Origin: Chiayiivirga sp. | GTDB taxonomy: Bacteria > Pseudomonadota > Gammaproteobacteria > Xanthomonadales > Xanthomonadaceae | NCBI GenBank assembly: GCA_022647565.1 | Contig: JALCLA010000007.1 | Span: forward strand, 1-58,205 | DNA length: 58,205 bases | Direction: 5' to 3' | Part shown: in pieces, positions 9,356 through 16,605 of the stretch | How the letters are laid out: the number at the start of each line of letters is the position of its first letter | Position numbering within the stretch: position 1 is the first letter of the stretch | Translations under genes and position numbers: made by a program | Notes under the pieces: model-generated | The model's input: only the letters and a program-made list of their open reading frames with translations | Databases searched by the model: none | Told to the model about the DNA's origin: nothing

Positions 9356-11440
9356 ATGGCCAACAACGATTCCGTCATCCGGCTGCTGTTCGTGGAGGAC
9401 CGCCTCGATGACGCAGAACAACTGATCAGCATCCTGCGCAACGGCGGCATCGCGGTTCGCCCCCACCGGCCAGAATCGCTCGATGATCTGGCCGCGATGC
9501 TCAAGGAACAGTCCATCGATCTGGTGTTGGCCAACCACGCGGCCAAGGCGATCCCGTTCGCCCAGGTGCTGGCCGCGGTCGAGTCCAGCGGCAAGGACGT
9601 TCCGGTGGTGGCCACGGTCAACAGCATCACGGAAGAGGTCGAACTCGCCGCCGTGGCCGCCGGTGCGCGCGGCGTGGCGCTGCGCTCCAAGGCCAACCAC
9701 CTGCAGCATGTGGTGCGGGACGAATTCACCACGCTCGACCAGCGCCGCTCGTTGCGTCGCCTGGAGTCGGCGTTGCGTGACGCCGAACGTCGCTGCGATG
9801 CCCTCATCGCGTCCTCGCGCGACCCGATCGCCTATGTGCACGAGGGCATGCATATCCGGGCCAACCCCGCCTACCTCGAGATGTTCGGTTACGAGAGCTG
9901 GGAAGAAGTCGAAGGCCTGCCGCTGCTCGACATGATCGCCGGCTCGGACGCCGCTCGCTTCAAGGACCTGCTGAAGAAGCTGAGCAAGGGAGAGGCCCCG
10001 CCCAAGAACCTGGAGCTCAAGGCGCAGCGCTCCGACGGCGAAACCTTCGAGGCGACGATGGAATTTGCCCAGGCCACGTTCGAGGGAGAACCTTGCCTGC
10101 AGATCCTGTTCCACCAGCGTAGTCATGTCGACCAGAAGACCCTGGAAGAACTCGATACGCTGCGCCAGCGCGACCAGGTCACCGGCCTGTACAACCGCAC
10201 CCACTTCACCGCCGAACTGGACGGTGCGATCGCACAAGCCGCCGACGGCCGCGGTGACCAGGCCTTGCTGCTGGTGGAGATCGACAACTACGGGGCCGTG
10301 CTCAACGCCATCGGCCTGGGCCATGCCGACGAACTGCTCGAACGCGCTGCGCGCCGCCTCGAAAGCACGCTCAAGGGCAACACGGTTGCGGCACGCTTCA
10401 CCGATCACGGCTTCGCCGTGCTGGTACGCGACTCCAACCACCTTGCCAGCCGTGAGTTGGCCGAACAGGTCCGGGCCGGATTCCAGGGCACGATCCTGGA
10501 GGCCGGCGACGGCTCGATCACGCCCACGGTGAGCATTGGCGGGGTCCAGATCGGACAGAAGATCGCGAGTACCCAGCAGGTGCTGGTGAAGGCCGGCCAA
10601 TGCCTGCAGGACGCGATAACCGAAGGCGGCAACCGGGTCATGCTGTTTGACCCGGCGGCACGCGATCGCGCCGAGGAAGAACGGATCGCCCAATGGGTGG
10701 AACGGATTCGCAATGCGATCGCCGGCGACGACGGCTTCGTGCTGAACTACCAGCCCATCATCAGCCTGCATGGCGATGGCAGCGAGGTGTATCAGGCCTT
10801 GCTGCGGATGAAGGGCCCGACCGGCGACGTGGTGAAGCCGGCGACGTTCTATCCGATTGCGGCAGAGTATGAACTGCTCGGGGAAATCGATCGCTGGGTG
10901 ATGCAGTTTGCGATCAAGACCATCGCCGAGCGCGCGAAGGCGGGCAAGGCCACCACGCTGTTCGTGAAACTCACGCCCGAGAGCGTGCAGGACGCGAGCC
11001 TCGCGCCGTGGATCGGGGCGCAACTGACGCAAGCTGGCGTCCCGGGCACGCAGCTGGTGCTGTCGGTTCCGGAAGCAAAGGCCTTCATCAACCTCAAGGC
11101 CACGCAGGACCTGCAAAAGGCACTGTCCGCCCTCGGCGTGTCGATGTGCCTGGAGCAGTTCGGCCTCGGCCTCAATTCGTTCCAGTTGCTCAGCCACATC
11201 GACGCCGGTTACCTCAAGATCGATCAGGGCCTGATCGCCGACCTCGGCAAGAATGGCGAGAACCAGAAGAAGGTGCGCGAGATCGCGGACAAGGCCAAGG
11301 CGATGGGCAAGCGCACCATTGCCGAAGGCGTGCAGGACGCGGGCAGCATGACCACCTTGTTCACCAGCAGCGTGAACTATGTCGAGGGCATGTTCCTGGC
11401 GCCTCCCGGCCCCGAGATGAACTACGACTTCAATCAGTAA
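9356..11440 (+). CDS. FimX-like REC-PAS-GGDEF-EAL protein with degenerate catalytic sites
   Basis: A 694-residue cytoplasmic protein. Order: receiver-like domain (about 8-125), PAS (about 145-260), GGDEF (about 275-435), EAL (about 445-690). Each catalytic site is broken. The receiver phosphoacceptor is Asn (VLAN instead of a VLLD-type motif). GGDEF reads TDHGF (349-353). EAL reads QALLR (480-484), and the DDFG loop is EQFG. This matches FimX of Pseudomonas and Xanthomonas, a c-di-GMP receptor that controls type IV pilus assembly through PilZ and PilB, so signal binding is more likely than turnover. It starts at the ATG preceded by an AAGGAA ribosome site. No pilus gene is adjacent. Confidence 0.82.
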   Translation: MANNDSVIRLLFVEDRLDDAEQLISILRNGGIAVRPHRPESLDDLAAMLKEQSIDLVLANHAAKAIPFAQVLAAVESSGKDVPVVATVNSITEEVELAAVAAGARGVALRSKANHLQHVVRDEFTTLDQRRSLRRLESALRDAERRCDALIASSRDPIAYVHEGMHIRANPAYLEMFGYESWEEVEGLPLLDMIAGSDAARFKDLLKKLSKGEAPPKNLELKAQRSDGETFEATMEFAQATFEGEPCLQILFHQRSHVDQKTLEELDTLRQRDQVTGLYNRTHFTAELDGAIAQAADGRGDQALLLVEIDNYGAVLNAIGLGHADELLERAARRLESTLKGNTVAARFTDHGFAVLVRDSNHLASRELAEQVRAGFQGTILEAGDGSITPTVSIGGVQIGQKIASTQQVLVKAGQCLQDAITEGGNRVMLFDPAARDRAEEERIAQWVERIRNAIAGDDGFVLNYQPIISLHGDGSEVYQALLRMKGPTGDVVKPATFYPIAAEYELLGEIDRWVMQFAIKTIAERAKAGKATTLFVKLTPESVQDASLAPWIGAQLTQAGVPGTQLVLSVPEAKAFINLKATQDLQKALSALGVSMCLEQFGLGLNSFQLLSHIDAGYLKIDQGLIADLGKNGENQKKVREIADKAKAMGKRTIAEGVQDAGSMTTLFTSSVNYVEGMFLAPPGPEMNYDFNQ

Positions 11441-11499
11441 GTTTGTCGCAAGCGTCCGGTCTGCGGTTCTTTCGGCTTCCGGATCGCTCCCGTCACCCC

Positions 11500-11546
11500 A
11501 CCCGGTCTTGCTGCGCAAGGCCGGGTCGCCCCTCGACTCGAGGGGC
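11500..11546. repeat. Tandem GC-rich hairpins after the FimX-like gene (REP-like)
   Basis: Two perfect or near-perfect inverted repeats in series. The first is ACCCGGTCTTGC/GCAAGGCCGGGT (11500-11526), with a 3-base loop and one G-T pair. The second is GCCCCTCGA/TCGAGGGGC (11528-11546). Neither is followed by a T tract, so they look more like extragenic palindromes than a terminator. Confidence 0.5.
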
Positions 11547-11590
11547 TGATTCAATGCTCCGAATCGACTGACTCGACAAGCCAAAGCAAG

Positions 11591-11612
11591 AAGCCCGCCT
11601 TGCGGCGGGCTT
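11591..11612. terminator. Bidirectional hairpin between fimX-like gene and htpX
   Basis: A 9-bp perfect stem AAGCCCGCC/GGCGGGCTT with a TTGC loop. On the minus strand it is followed by CTTGCTTT and lies 27 bases after the htpX stop, so it most likely ends htpX. It could also stop plus-strand transcription. Confidence 0.65.
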
Positions 11613-11638
11613 CGTCGTTGCCGGCCTTCGCCGTCCGA

Positions 11639-12511
11639 TCAACCGTTACGCAAGGCCGCGATGCGTTCGGCCAGCGGCGGATGTGACAGCAGCAGCTTGC
11701 GCAGTCCGTGCGCCACGCCGCCGGAAATGCCGAAGGCCGCGATCTGGCTCGGCAAGGTGCTCTGGCCGTGGTTCTGGGCCAGGCGTTCGAGCGCCGAGAT
11801 CATCTTCTGGCGTCCGGCCAGGTCCGCGCCGCCGGTATCTGCGCGGAACTCGCGCCAGCGGCTGAACCACATCGCGATCATGCTGGCAAACAGGCCGAAC
11901 ACCAGGTCGAGGACGAACACGATGATGTAGTAGAAGAAGCTCGGGCCCTCGTCACGGTTGCCGCTGACCACGCCGTCGATGACGCGGCCCACGACCCGCG
12001 CCAGGAAGATCACGAAGGTGTTGAGCACGCCCTGGATCAGGGTCATGGTGACCATGTCGCCGTTCGCAACGTGGCTGACTTCGTGCGCGAGCACCGCCTC
12101 CACTTCATCGCGCTGCATGCCACGAAGCAACCCGGTGGACACCGCCACCAGCGCATTGTTGCGGCTCATGCCGGTGGCGAAGGCATTGATGTCCGGGGCA
12201 TCGTAGACACCGACCTCGGGCATGCCGATGCCAGCCTTCTCGGCCTGGCGCCGCACCGTATTGAGCAGCCATGCTTCGGCCTCGTTGCGCGGCTGCGTGA
12301 TCACCTGCACGCCCATGGCGCGCTTGGCGCTCCACTTGGAGATCGCAAGGCTGATGAACGAGCCGCCGAACCCGGCGATCGCCGCGAACACGAGCAAGGC
12401 CCCGGTATTCCCGAGCTGCACGCCGAACATCGGCAGGATCACGTTCAGCACCAGCCCCACGAGCAACAGCACGGCGAGATTGGTGGCAAGGAAAAGGGCG
12501 ATGCGCATCAT
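11639..12511 (-). CDS. htpX: Membrane zinc metalloprotease HtpX
   Basis: A 290-residue M48 protease that degrades misfolded inner-membrane proteins together with FtsH. Two N-terminal membrane helices (about 4-28 and 36-58) precede the catalytic domain. The zinc site is HEVSH (His143, Glu144, His147), with a third ligand Glu in the [10 protein letters not shown] segment. Two more hydrophobic helices (about 155-175 and 190-215) complete the usual four. Typical length is about 290, so the gene is intact. It is transcribed toward a good terminator hairpin. No CpxR- or sigma-32-type site could be recognised upstream. Confidence 0.95.
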   Translation of the reverse strand: MMRIALFLATNLAVLLLVGLVLNVILPMFGVQLGNTGALLVFAAIAGFGGSFISLAISKWSAKRAMGVQVITQPRNEAEAWLLNTVRRQAEKAGIGMPEVGVYDAPDINAFATGMSRNNALVAVSTGLLRGMQRDEVEAVLAHEVSHVANGDMVTMTLIQGVLNTFVIFLARVVGRVIDGVVSGNRDEGPSFFYYIIVFVLDLVFGLFASMIAMWFSRWREFRADTGGADLAGRQKMISALERLAQNHGQSTLPSQIAAFGISGGVAHGLRKLLLSHPPLAERIAALRNG

Positions 12512-12588
12512 GGATCGAAAGCCTCCGTCACGCCGGTGTCGACCGGCACGTCCGCTAAGATGGATGCGCCGAAGTGTAATTCAAGAAC

Positions 12589-13365
12589 GTGACCACGGTT
12601 TCCTCGATGCTTGCCTCCGCCCGACGCGCACTGGACGGGCCCCGCCACCTGTGGCTCGGCTATCGCCTGCTGCTGCGCCCCGGCGTGCGAGGCTTCATGC
12701 TGATTCCGCTGCTGGGCAACCTGTTGCTCTATGGCCTGGCCGCGACACTGGCCTTCTACGGGCTGGACGTCGCGCTGGATCGCTGGCTGCCACCGATCGC
12801 CGACTGGCTGCGCTGGTTGCTGTATCCGCTGCTGGCAGCGCTCCTGCTGGTTGCGGCATTTTTCTCGTTCACCCTGATCGGCAACCTGATGCTCGCCCCG
12901 TTCAACGGACTGTTGTCCGAGCGGGTCGAGCGCGCACTCACCGGGGCCGCGGCGCGCGCGCCGGATGAATCCGTCTGGGTCATGGTCAAGCGCTCGAGTC
13001 GGCTGGCGCTCTGGCGCCTTGGCTTCATCCTGATCCGACTCGCCGGCGTGTTCCTGCTGGGCCTGATCCCGATCATTGGCGTAGCGGCACTGCCGCTCGG
13101 CGTGCTGCTCGGTGCCTGGCTCCTGGCGTTGGAGTTCTCCGATGCGCCGCTGGGAAACTGGGGCTGGAGCCTGGAGCAACAGCGCGCCCTGTTCCGTCGG
13201 AACCGGCTCGCCTTCATCGGCTTCGGCCTCGCCGCGATGGGCCTGGCCCTGGTGCCCGTGTTGAACATCGCGCTGATCCCCGCGGCCGTGGCCGGCATGA
13301 CCGCGCTATGCCTGAAGCTGGACAACCGGGCACCAGCGCCGACGCCCCGGACCGGGGCTGCATGA
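12589..13365 (+). CDS. EI24/CysZ-family membrane protein
   Basis: A 258-residue integral membrane protein with about four to six hydrophobic helices and no signal peptide. The family hallmark region is the hydrophobic FFSFTLIGNLMLAPFNGLLSERVE block. It resembles EI24/CysZ proteins (CysZ is a sulfate permease in E. coli), but no cys gene is nearby, so sulfate transport is not supported here. The start is GTG at 12589; an ATG seven codons in (12607) is an alternative. Its stop overlaps the gluQ start by four bases (ATGA), indicating co-translation with the tRNA-modifying enzyme. The pairing is probably operonic convenience and not a shared pathway. Confidence 0.7.
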   Translation: MTTVSSMLASARRALDGPRHLWLGYRLLLRPGVRGFMLIPLLGNLLLYGLAATLAFYGLDVALDRWLPPIADWLRWLLYPLLAALLLVAAFFSFTLIGNLMLAPFNGLLSERVERALTGAAARAPDESVWVMVKRSSRLALWRLGFILIRLAGVFLLGLIPIIGVAALPLGVLLGAWLLALEFSDAPLGNWGWSLEQQRALFRRNRLAFIGFGLAAMGLALVPVLNIALIPAAVAGMTALCLKLDNRAPAPTPRTGAA

Positions 13366-14243
13366 GCAAGACCGGCTACCGTGGCCGGTTCGCTCCCTCG
13401 CCGACCGGGGCCTTGCACTTCGGCTCGCTGCTGGCGGCGTTCGCGAGCTGGTTGCGGGCACGACAACAGCAGGGAAGCTGGTTGATCCGGATCGAAGATC
13501 TGGACCCGCCGCGCGAGGTGGCCGGGGCCGCCGAGCAGCAACTGCGCACCTTGTCGAGCTTCGGGCTGGTGTCCGATGAGCCGGTGCTGCGCCAGAGCGA
13601 GCGCGGCGCCTGCTATGACGCGGCGTTGCACACCCTTCTCGACGCTGGCCTTGCCTTCGAGTGCCGCTGCAGCCGCAGCGACCTGGCCGAACACTCGGGC
13701 ATCCACCGGCGCTGCCACTCCAGCGATCCTTCGCGGGCACCCGCCATCCGCGCCCGGGTGCCGGACGTCGCGCTCGGCTTCGACGATGCGCTGCAAGGCC
13801 ACCATGTGCAACGGCTGGCCGAGGTGGTCGGCGATTTCGTCCTGCGCAGGGTGGACGGCTGGCACGCCTACCAACTGGCGGTGGTGGTCGACGATGCCGC
13901 GCAAGGCATCACGGAGGTGGTGCGCGGCAGCGACCTGCTCGACTCCACCCCGCGCCAGATCTGGCTACAACGCGCGCTCGGGTTCTCCACGCCCTCGTAT
14001 CTGCACCTGCCGCTGGCGCTTGATGCGCAGGGGCGCAAGCTGGGCAAGTCGCTCGCGTCCCTGCCGCTCGATGGCAGCGACCCATGCCGCGCGCTGCGCG
14101 CCGCCTGGGCTTTCCTCGGACAGGCGCCGGAGTCGCTCCAGGATGGCATGCGAGTGGAAGCATTGCTGCGCGCCGCGGCCGAACACTTCCGGCTGGATCG
14201 CGTGCCTCGCAACGTGCCAGCACCTGTCACGGCCCCTGTGTAG
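13362..14243 (+). CDS. gluQ: Glutamyl-Q tRNA(Asp) synthetase
   Basis: A 293-residue truncated GluRS paralogue that attaches glutamate to queuosine at position 34 of tRNA-Asp. The HIGH-like signature is FAPSPTGALHFGSL and the KMSKS-like loop is KLGKS. The zinc-binding region has CRC (Cys101, Cys103) and a later Cys118. It lacks the anticodon-binding domain, as expected for GluQ. It starts at the ATG overlapping the upstream EI24 gene stop. With folE2 at 3016-3999, it gives two genes in this window feeding or using queuosine, although they are not in one operon. Confidence 0.93.
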   Translation: MSKTGYRGRFAPSPTGALHFGSLLAAFASWLRARQQQGSWLIRIEDLDPPREVAGAAEQQLRTLSSFGLVSDEPVLRQSERGACYDAALHTLLDAGLAFECRCSRSDLAEHSGIHRRCHSSDPSRAPAIRARVPDVALGFDDALQGHHVQRLAEVVGDFVLRRVDGWHAYQLAVVVDDAAQGITEVVRGSDLLDSTPRQIWLQRALGFSTPSYLHLPLALDAQGRKLGKSLASLPLDGSDPCRALRAAWAFLGQAPESLQDGMRVEALLRAAAEHFRLDRVPRNVPAPVTAPV

Positions 14244-14297
14244 AATCCCGCGGACAGCGGACCGCACGAGCCCGCAATCAATTCCTCGGGAGGGAAC

Positions 14298-15038
14298 ATG
14301 AGCCAGCGCATCGCATTGGTCACGGGCGGCACCGGCGGCATCGGCAGCGCAATCTGCCAGCGCCTCGCACAGATGGGTCACCGCGTGGCCACCAACTATC
14401 GCGACGAGGCCAAGGCCCGTGACTGGCAGGCCCGGATGAAGGCTGCCGGCTTCGACATGGTCATCGCACCGGGCGATGTTGGCTCTCCGGATGCAGCGGA
14501 GGCCATGGTGAAGTCGGTGGAAGCGCAACTCGGGCCGGTGGACATCCTGATCAACAATGCCGGCATCACCCGCGACGGCACCTTCCACAAGATGAGCGCC
14601 TCACAGTGGGGCGACGTCATCAACACCAACCTCAACTCCTGCTTCAACGTGACCCGTCCGGTGATCGACGGCATGCGCAACCGCAAGTGGGGACGCATCG
14701 TGCAGATCAGTTCGATCAACGGCCTCAAGGGCCAGTACGGCCAGGCCAACTACGCCGCAGCCAAGGCCGGCATGCACGGCTTCACCATTTCCCTGGCGCG
14801 CGAAAACGCAAAGCTCGGTATCACCGTGAACACGGTATCGCCCGGCTACGTCGCCACCGACATGGTGATGGCTGTGCCGGAAGACGTTCGCGCCAAGATC
14901 GTGGCCGACATCCCCACCGGCCGCCTCGGCAAGCCGGAAGAGATCGCCTATGCCGTGGGCTTCCTCGTGAGCGACGAGGCCGCATGGATCACCGGCTCCA
15001 ACCTCGACATCAACGGCGGACACCACATGGGTTGGTAA
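14298..15038 (+). CDS. phaB: Acetoacetyl-CoA reductase PhaB
   Basis: A 246-residue short-chain dehydrogenase that reduces acetoacetyl-CoA to (R)-3-hydroxybutyryl-CoA for PHB synthesis. The cofactor loop is GGTGGIG, NNAG is at 86-89, and the catalytic set is Ser139, Tyr152 and Lys156. Strand beta-2 ends NYR (33-35) with no acidic residue, which suits NADPH. PHB-type signatures include GQYGQANYAAAKAGMHGF. A GGGAGGG ribosome site lies just upstream. It is followed by a hairpin terminator, then phaR. It is clearly paralogous to the reductase at 15865-16605. No thiolase (phaA) is present in the window. Confidence 0.92.
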   Translation: MSQRIALVTGGTGGIGSAICQRLAQMGHRVATNYRDEAKARDWQARMKAAGFDMVIAPGDVGSPDAAEAMVKSVEAQLGPVDILINNAGITRDGTFHKMSASQWGDVINTNLNSCFNVTRPVIDGMRNRKWGRIVQISSINGLKGQYGQANYAAAKAGMHGFTISLARENAKLGITVNTVSPGYVATDMVMAVPEDVRAKIVADIPTGRLGKPEEIAYAVGFLVSDEAAWITGSNLDINGGHHMGW

Positions 15039-15050
15039 GCAGCGCGTTCG

Positions 15051-15074
15051 GCAGATGCCATGAATGGCATCTGC
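15051..15074 (+). terminator. Hairpin after phaB
   Basis: A perfect 10-bp stem GCAGATGCCA/TGGCATCTGC with a TGAA loop, 12 bases after the phaB stop. The following bases (TGCGCTGTTTGTCC) are only moderately T-rich, so termination may be partial. Confidence 0.5.
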
Positions 15075-15273
15075 TGCGCTGTTTGTCCGGTGCGGCAGGC
15101 GGCGCGCGACAGCCCGCCGTGGATGGCTGCTTGCCGCATGCGAGCTTGCGACCTGGCCACGCACAGCCCCGAACTTCGCACTCGTTCACACCCTAGAGCT
15201 TGCACTCTAAACCGCGCTGCGCGATGCTGGCCCCGCGCTGCTGCGGCGCAAAAACTGTTCCTCCGGATTCCGC
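15075..15273 (+). promoter_or_regulatory. phaR upstream region with possible promoter and TGC-rich sites
   Basis: TTGCAC (15202-15207), a 17-base spacer and GATGCT form a weak -35/-10 candidate. An inverted repeat TAGAG-CTTGCA-CTCTA overlaps it (15194-15209). The stretch is unusually rich in TGC and GCA, the kind of sequence reported for PhaR binding in Paracoccus, so PhaR autoregulation here is plausible. Prediction only. Confidence 0.35.
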
Positions 15274-15765
15274 ATGGCACAACTGCGCGTCATCAAGAAG
15301 TACCCGAACCGGCGTCTGTACGACACCGAGATTTCCAGCTACATCACGCTCGAGGACGTGCGCCAGCTGATCTGCGACGGCGAGGAGTTCGAGGTCCGCG
15401 ATGCCAAGAGCGGCGAGGACCTAACCCGATCGGTCCTGCTGCAGATCATCGCCGAGCACGAGGAGCGCGGGCAGCCGATGTTCTCGACCCAGTTGCTGAC
15501 GCAGATCATCCGCTTCTACGGGGATTCGCTGCAGGGATTCATGGGCAGCTACCTGGAACGCTCGATGCAGCTGTTCCTCGACCAGCAGAGCCAGTTCCGC
15601 AGCCAGCTCAACAACCTGCTGGGCCAGACGCCGTGGTCGATGCTCAATTCGCTGAGCGAGCGCAACCTCGACATGTGGAAGAACTTCCAGCAAGGCTTGC
15701 TGAATTCGGTCCCGAAGGGAGCGGAACCCAAGCCCAAGGCCCCGCCCAAGAGCGGCACCCGCTGA
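15274..15765 (+). CDS. phaR: PHB synthesis repressor PhaR
   Basis: A 163-residue regulator that senses PHB or 3HB oligomers and represses phasin and its own genes. The N-terminal DNA-binding domain begins VIKKYPNRRLYDTE and continues SYITLEDVRQL. The accumulation-regulator domain follows (about 65-140), with GDSLQGFMGSYLE. The C-terminal 20 residues are Lys/Pro-rich and likely disordered. It sits between two reductase genes and upstream of phaEC, the expected setting. No phasin gene is in this window, so its main target may be elsewhere. Confidence 0.93.
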   Translation: MAQLRVIKKYPNRRLYDTEISSYITLEDVRQLICDGEEFEVRDAKSGEDLTRSVLLQIIAEHEERGQPMFSTQLLTQIIRFYGDSLQGFMGSYLERSMQLFLDQQSQFRSQLNNLLGQTPWSMLNSLSERNLDMWKNFQQGLLNSVPKGAEPKPKAPPKSGTR

Positions 15766-15864
15766 TTCGGGTACGCGAGTTGCGAGGCTCGCGGCTGTTG
15801 CGTTGCGTCACATGATGCTGTGCGGCATATTCCGCGCCGCCCCGCCCCTCTCCCAGGAACCTGC

Positions 15865-16605
15865 ATGACTCCACGCATTGCCGTCGTTACCGGCGGCATC
15901 GGCGGCCTCGGCACCGAAATCTGCCGCCACCTGGCGCAGCAGGGACGCAAGGTCATCGCCGTGGACCTGGGCGGCAGCGATGACCGCCTCACCCGGTTCT
16001 TCAGCGCCACCGCCGGACACGACATTTCGTTCGAAGCAGCCGACGTCGGCGACCCTGCGTCCTGCGCCGCGCTGGTGGAGCGCATCGGCGCGGTCCACGG
16101 CGGCATCGATATCCTGGTCAACGCCGCCGGCATCACCCGCGATGCGCGCCTGGTCAAGATGGAGCAGGCCCAGTGGGACGATGTATTGCGGGTGAATCTC
16201 GACAGCGTGTTCAACCTCTGCCGGCTGGTGGTCGAGGGCATGTGTGAACGCGGTTTCGGGCGCATCATCAACATCAGTTCGGTCAATGGCCAGACCGGAC
16301 AGTTCGGGCAGACCAACTACGCGGCCGCGAAGGCTGGCATGCACGGCTTCACCATGGCCCTGGCACGCGAAGTCGCACGCCGTGGCGTGAGCGTCAACAG
16401 CGTGTCACCCGGCTACATCGACACCGAGATGACGCGTGCCGTGCGCGAAGACGTTCGGCAGCAAATCGTGGCCAGCATCCCGGCCGGACGCATCGGCCAG
16501 CCAGCGGACATCGCCCGGGTCGTGGCCTTCCTCTGTGGCGACGATGCCGACTACGTCACGGGCGCCAACGTGCCGGTTAATGGCGGATTGTTCATGAGCT
16601 TCTGA
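15865..16605 (+). CDS. Second acetoacetyl-CoA reductase-like SDR (PhaB paralogue)
   Basis: Also 246 residues, aligning end to end with PhaB: GGIGGLG loop, NAAG, GQTGQFGQTNYAAAKAGMHGF, Tyr152 and Lys156 at the same positions. The difference that matters is at the end of beta-2, which reads VDLGG (Asp34) instead of NYR; an Asp there usually binds the adenosine ribose and favours NAD(H). It may run in the oxidative direction or use NADH under low oxygen. The start is the ATG with CAGGAA upstream; an in-frame ATG 15 codons earlier (15820) lacks family similarity. The 3' end overlaps the convergent histidine kinase gene by 14 bases. Confidence 0.82.
   Translation: MTPRIAVVTGGIGGLGTEICRHLAQQGRKVIAVDLGGSDDRLTRFFSATAGHDISFEAADVGDPASCAALVERIGAVHGGIDILVNAAGITRDARLVKMEQAQWDDVLRVNLDSVFNLCRLVVEGMCERGFGRIINISSVNGQTGQFGQTNYAAAKAGMHGFTMALAREVARRGVSVNSVSPGYIDTEMTRAVREDVRQQIVASIPAGRIGQPADIARVVAFLCGDDADYVTGANVPVNGGLFMSF

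Noticed and set aside
9278..11584. A 768-codon open frame antisense to the FimX-like gene
   Set aside because: Antisense shadow; the plus strand gives REC-PAS-GGDEF-EAL order.
15865..16605. Calling the second reductase 3-oxoacyl-ACP reductase FabG
   Set aside because: It aligns end to end with PhaB, including GQFGQTNYAAAKAGMHGF, and sits next to phaR, so a PHB role is more likely. FabG activity cannot be excluded.
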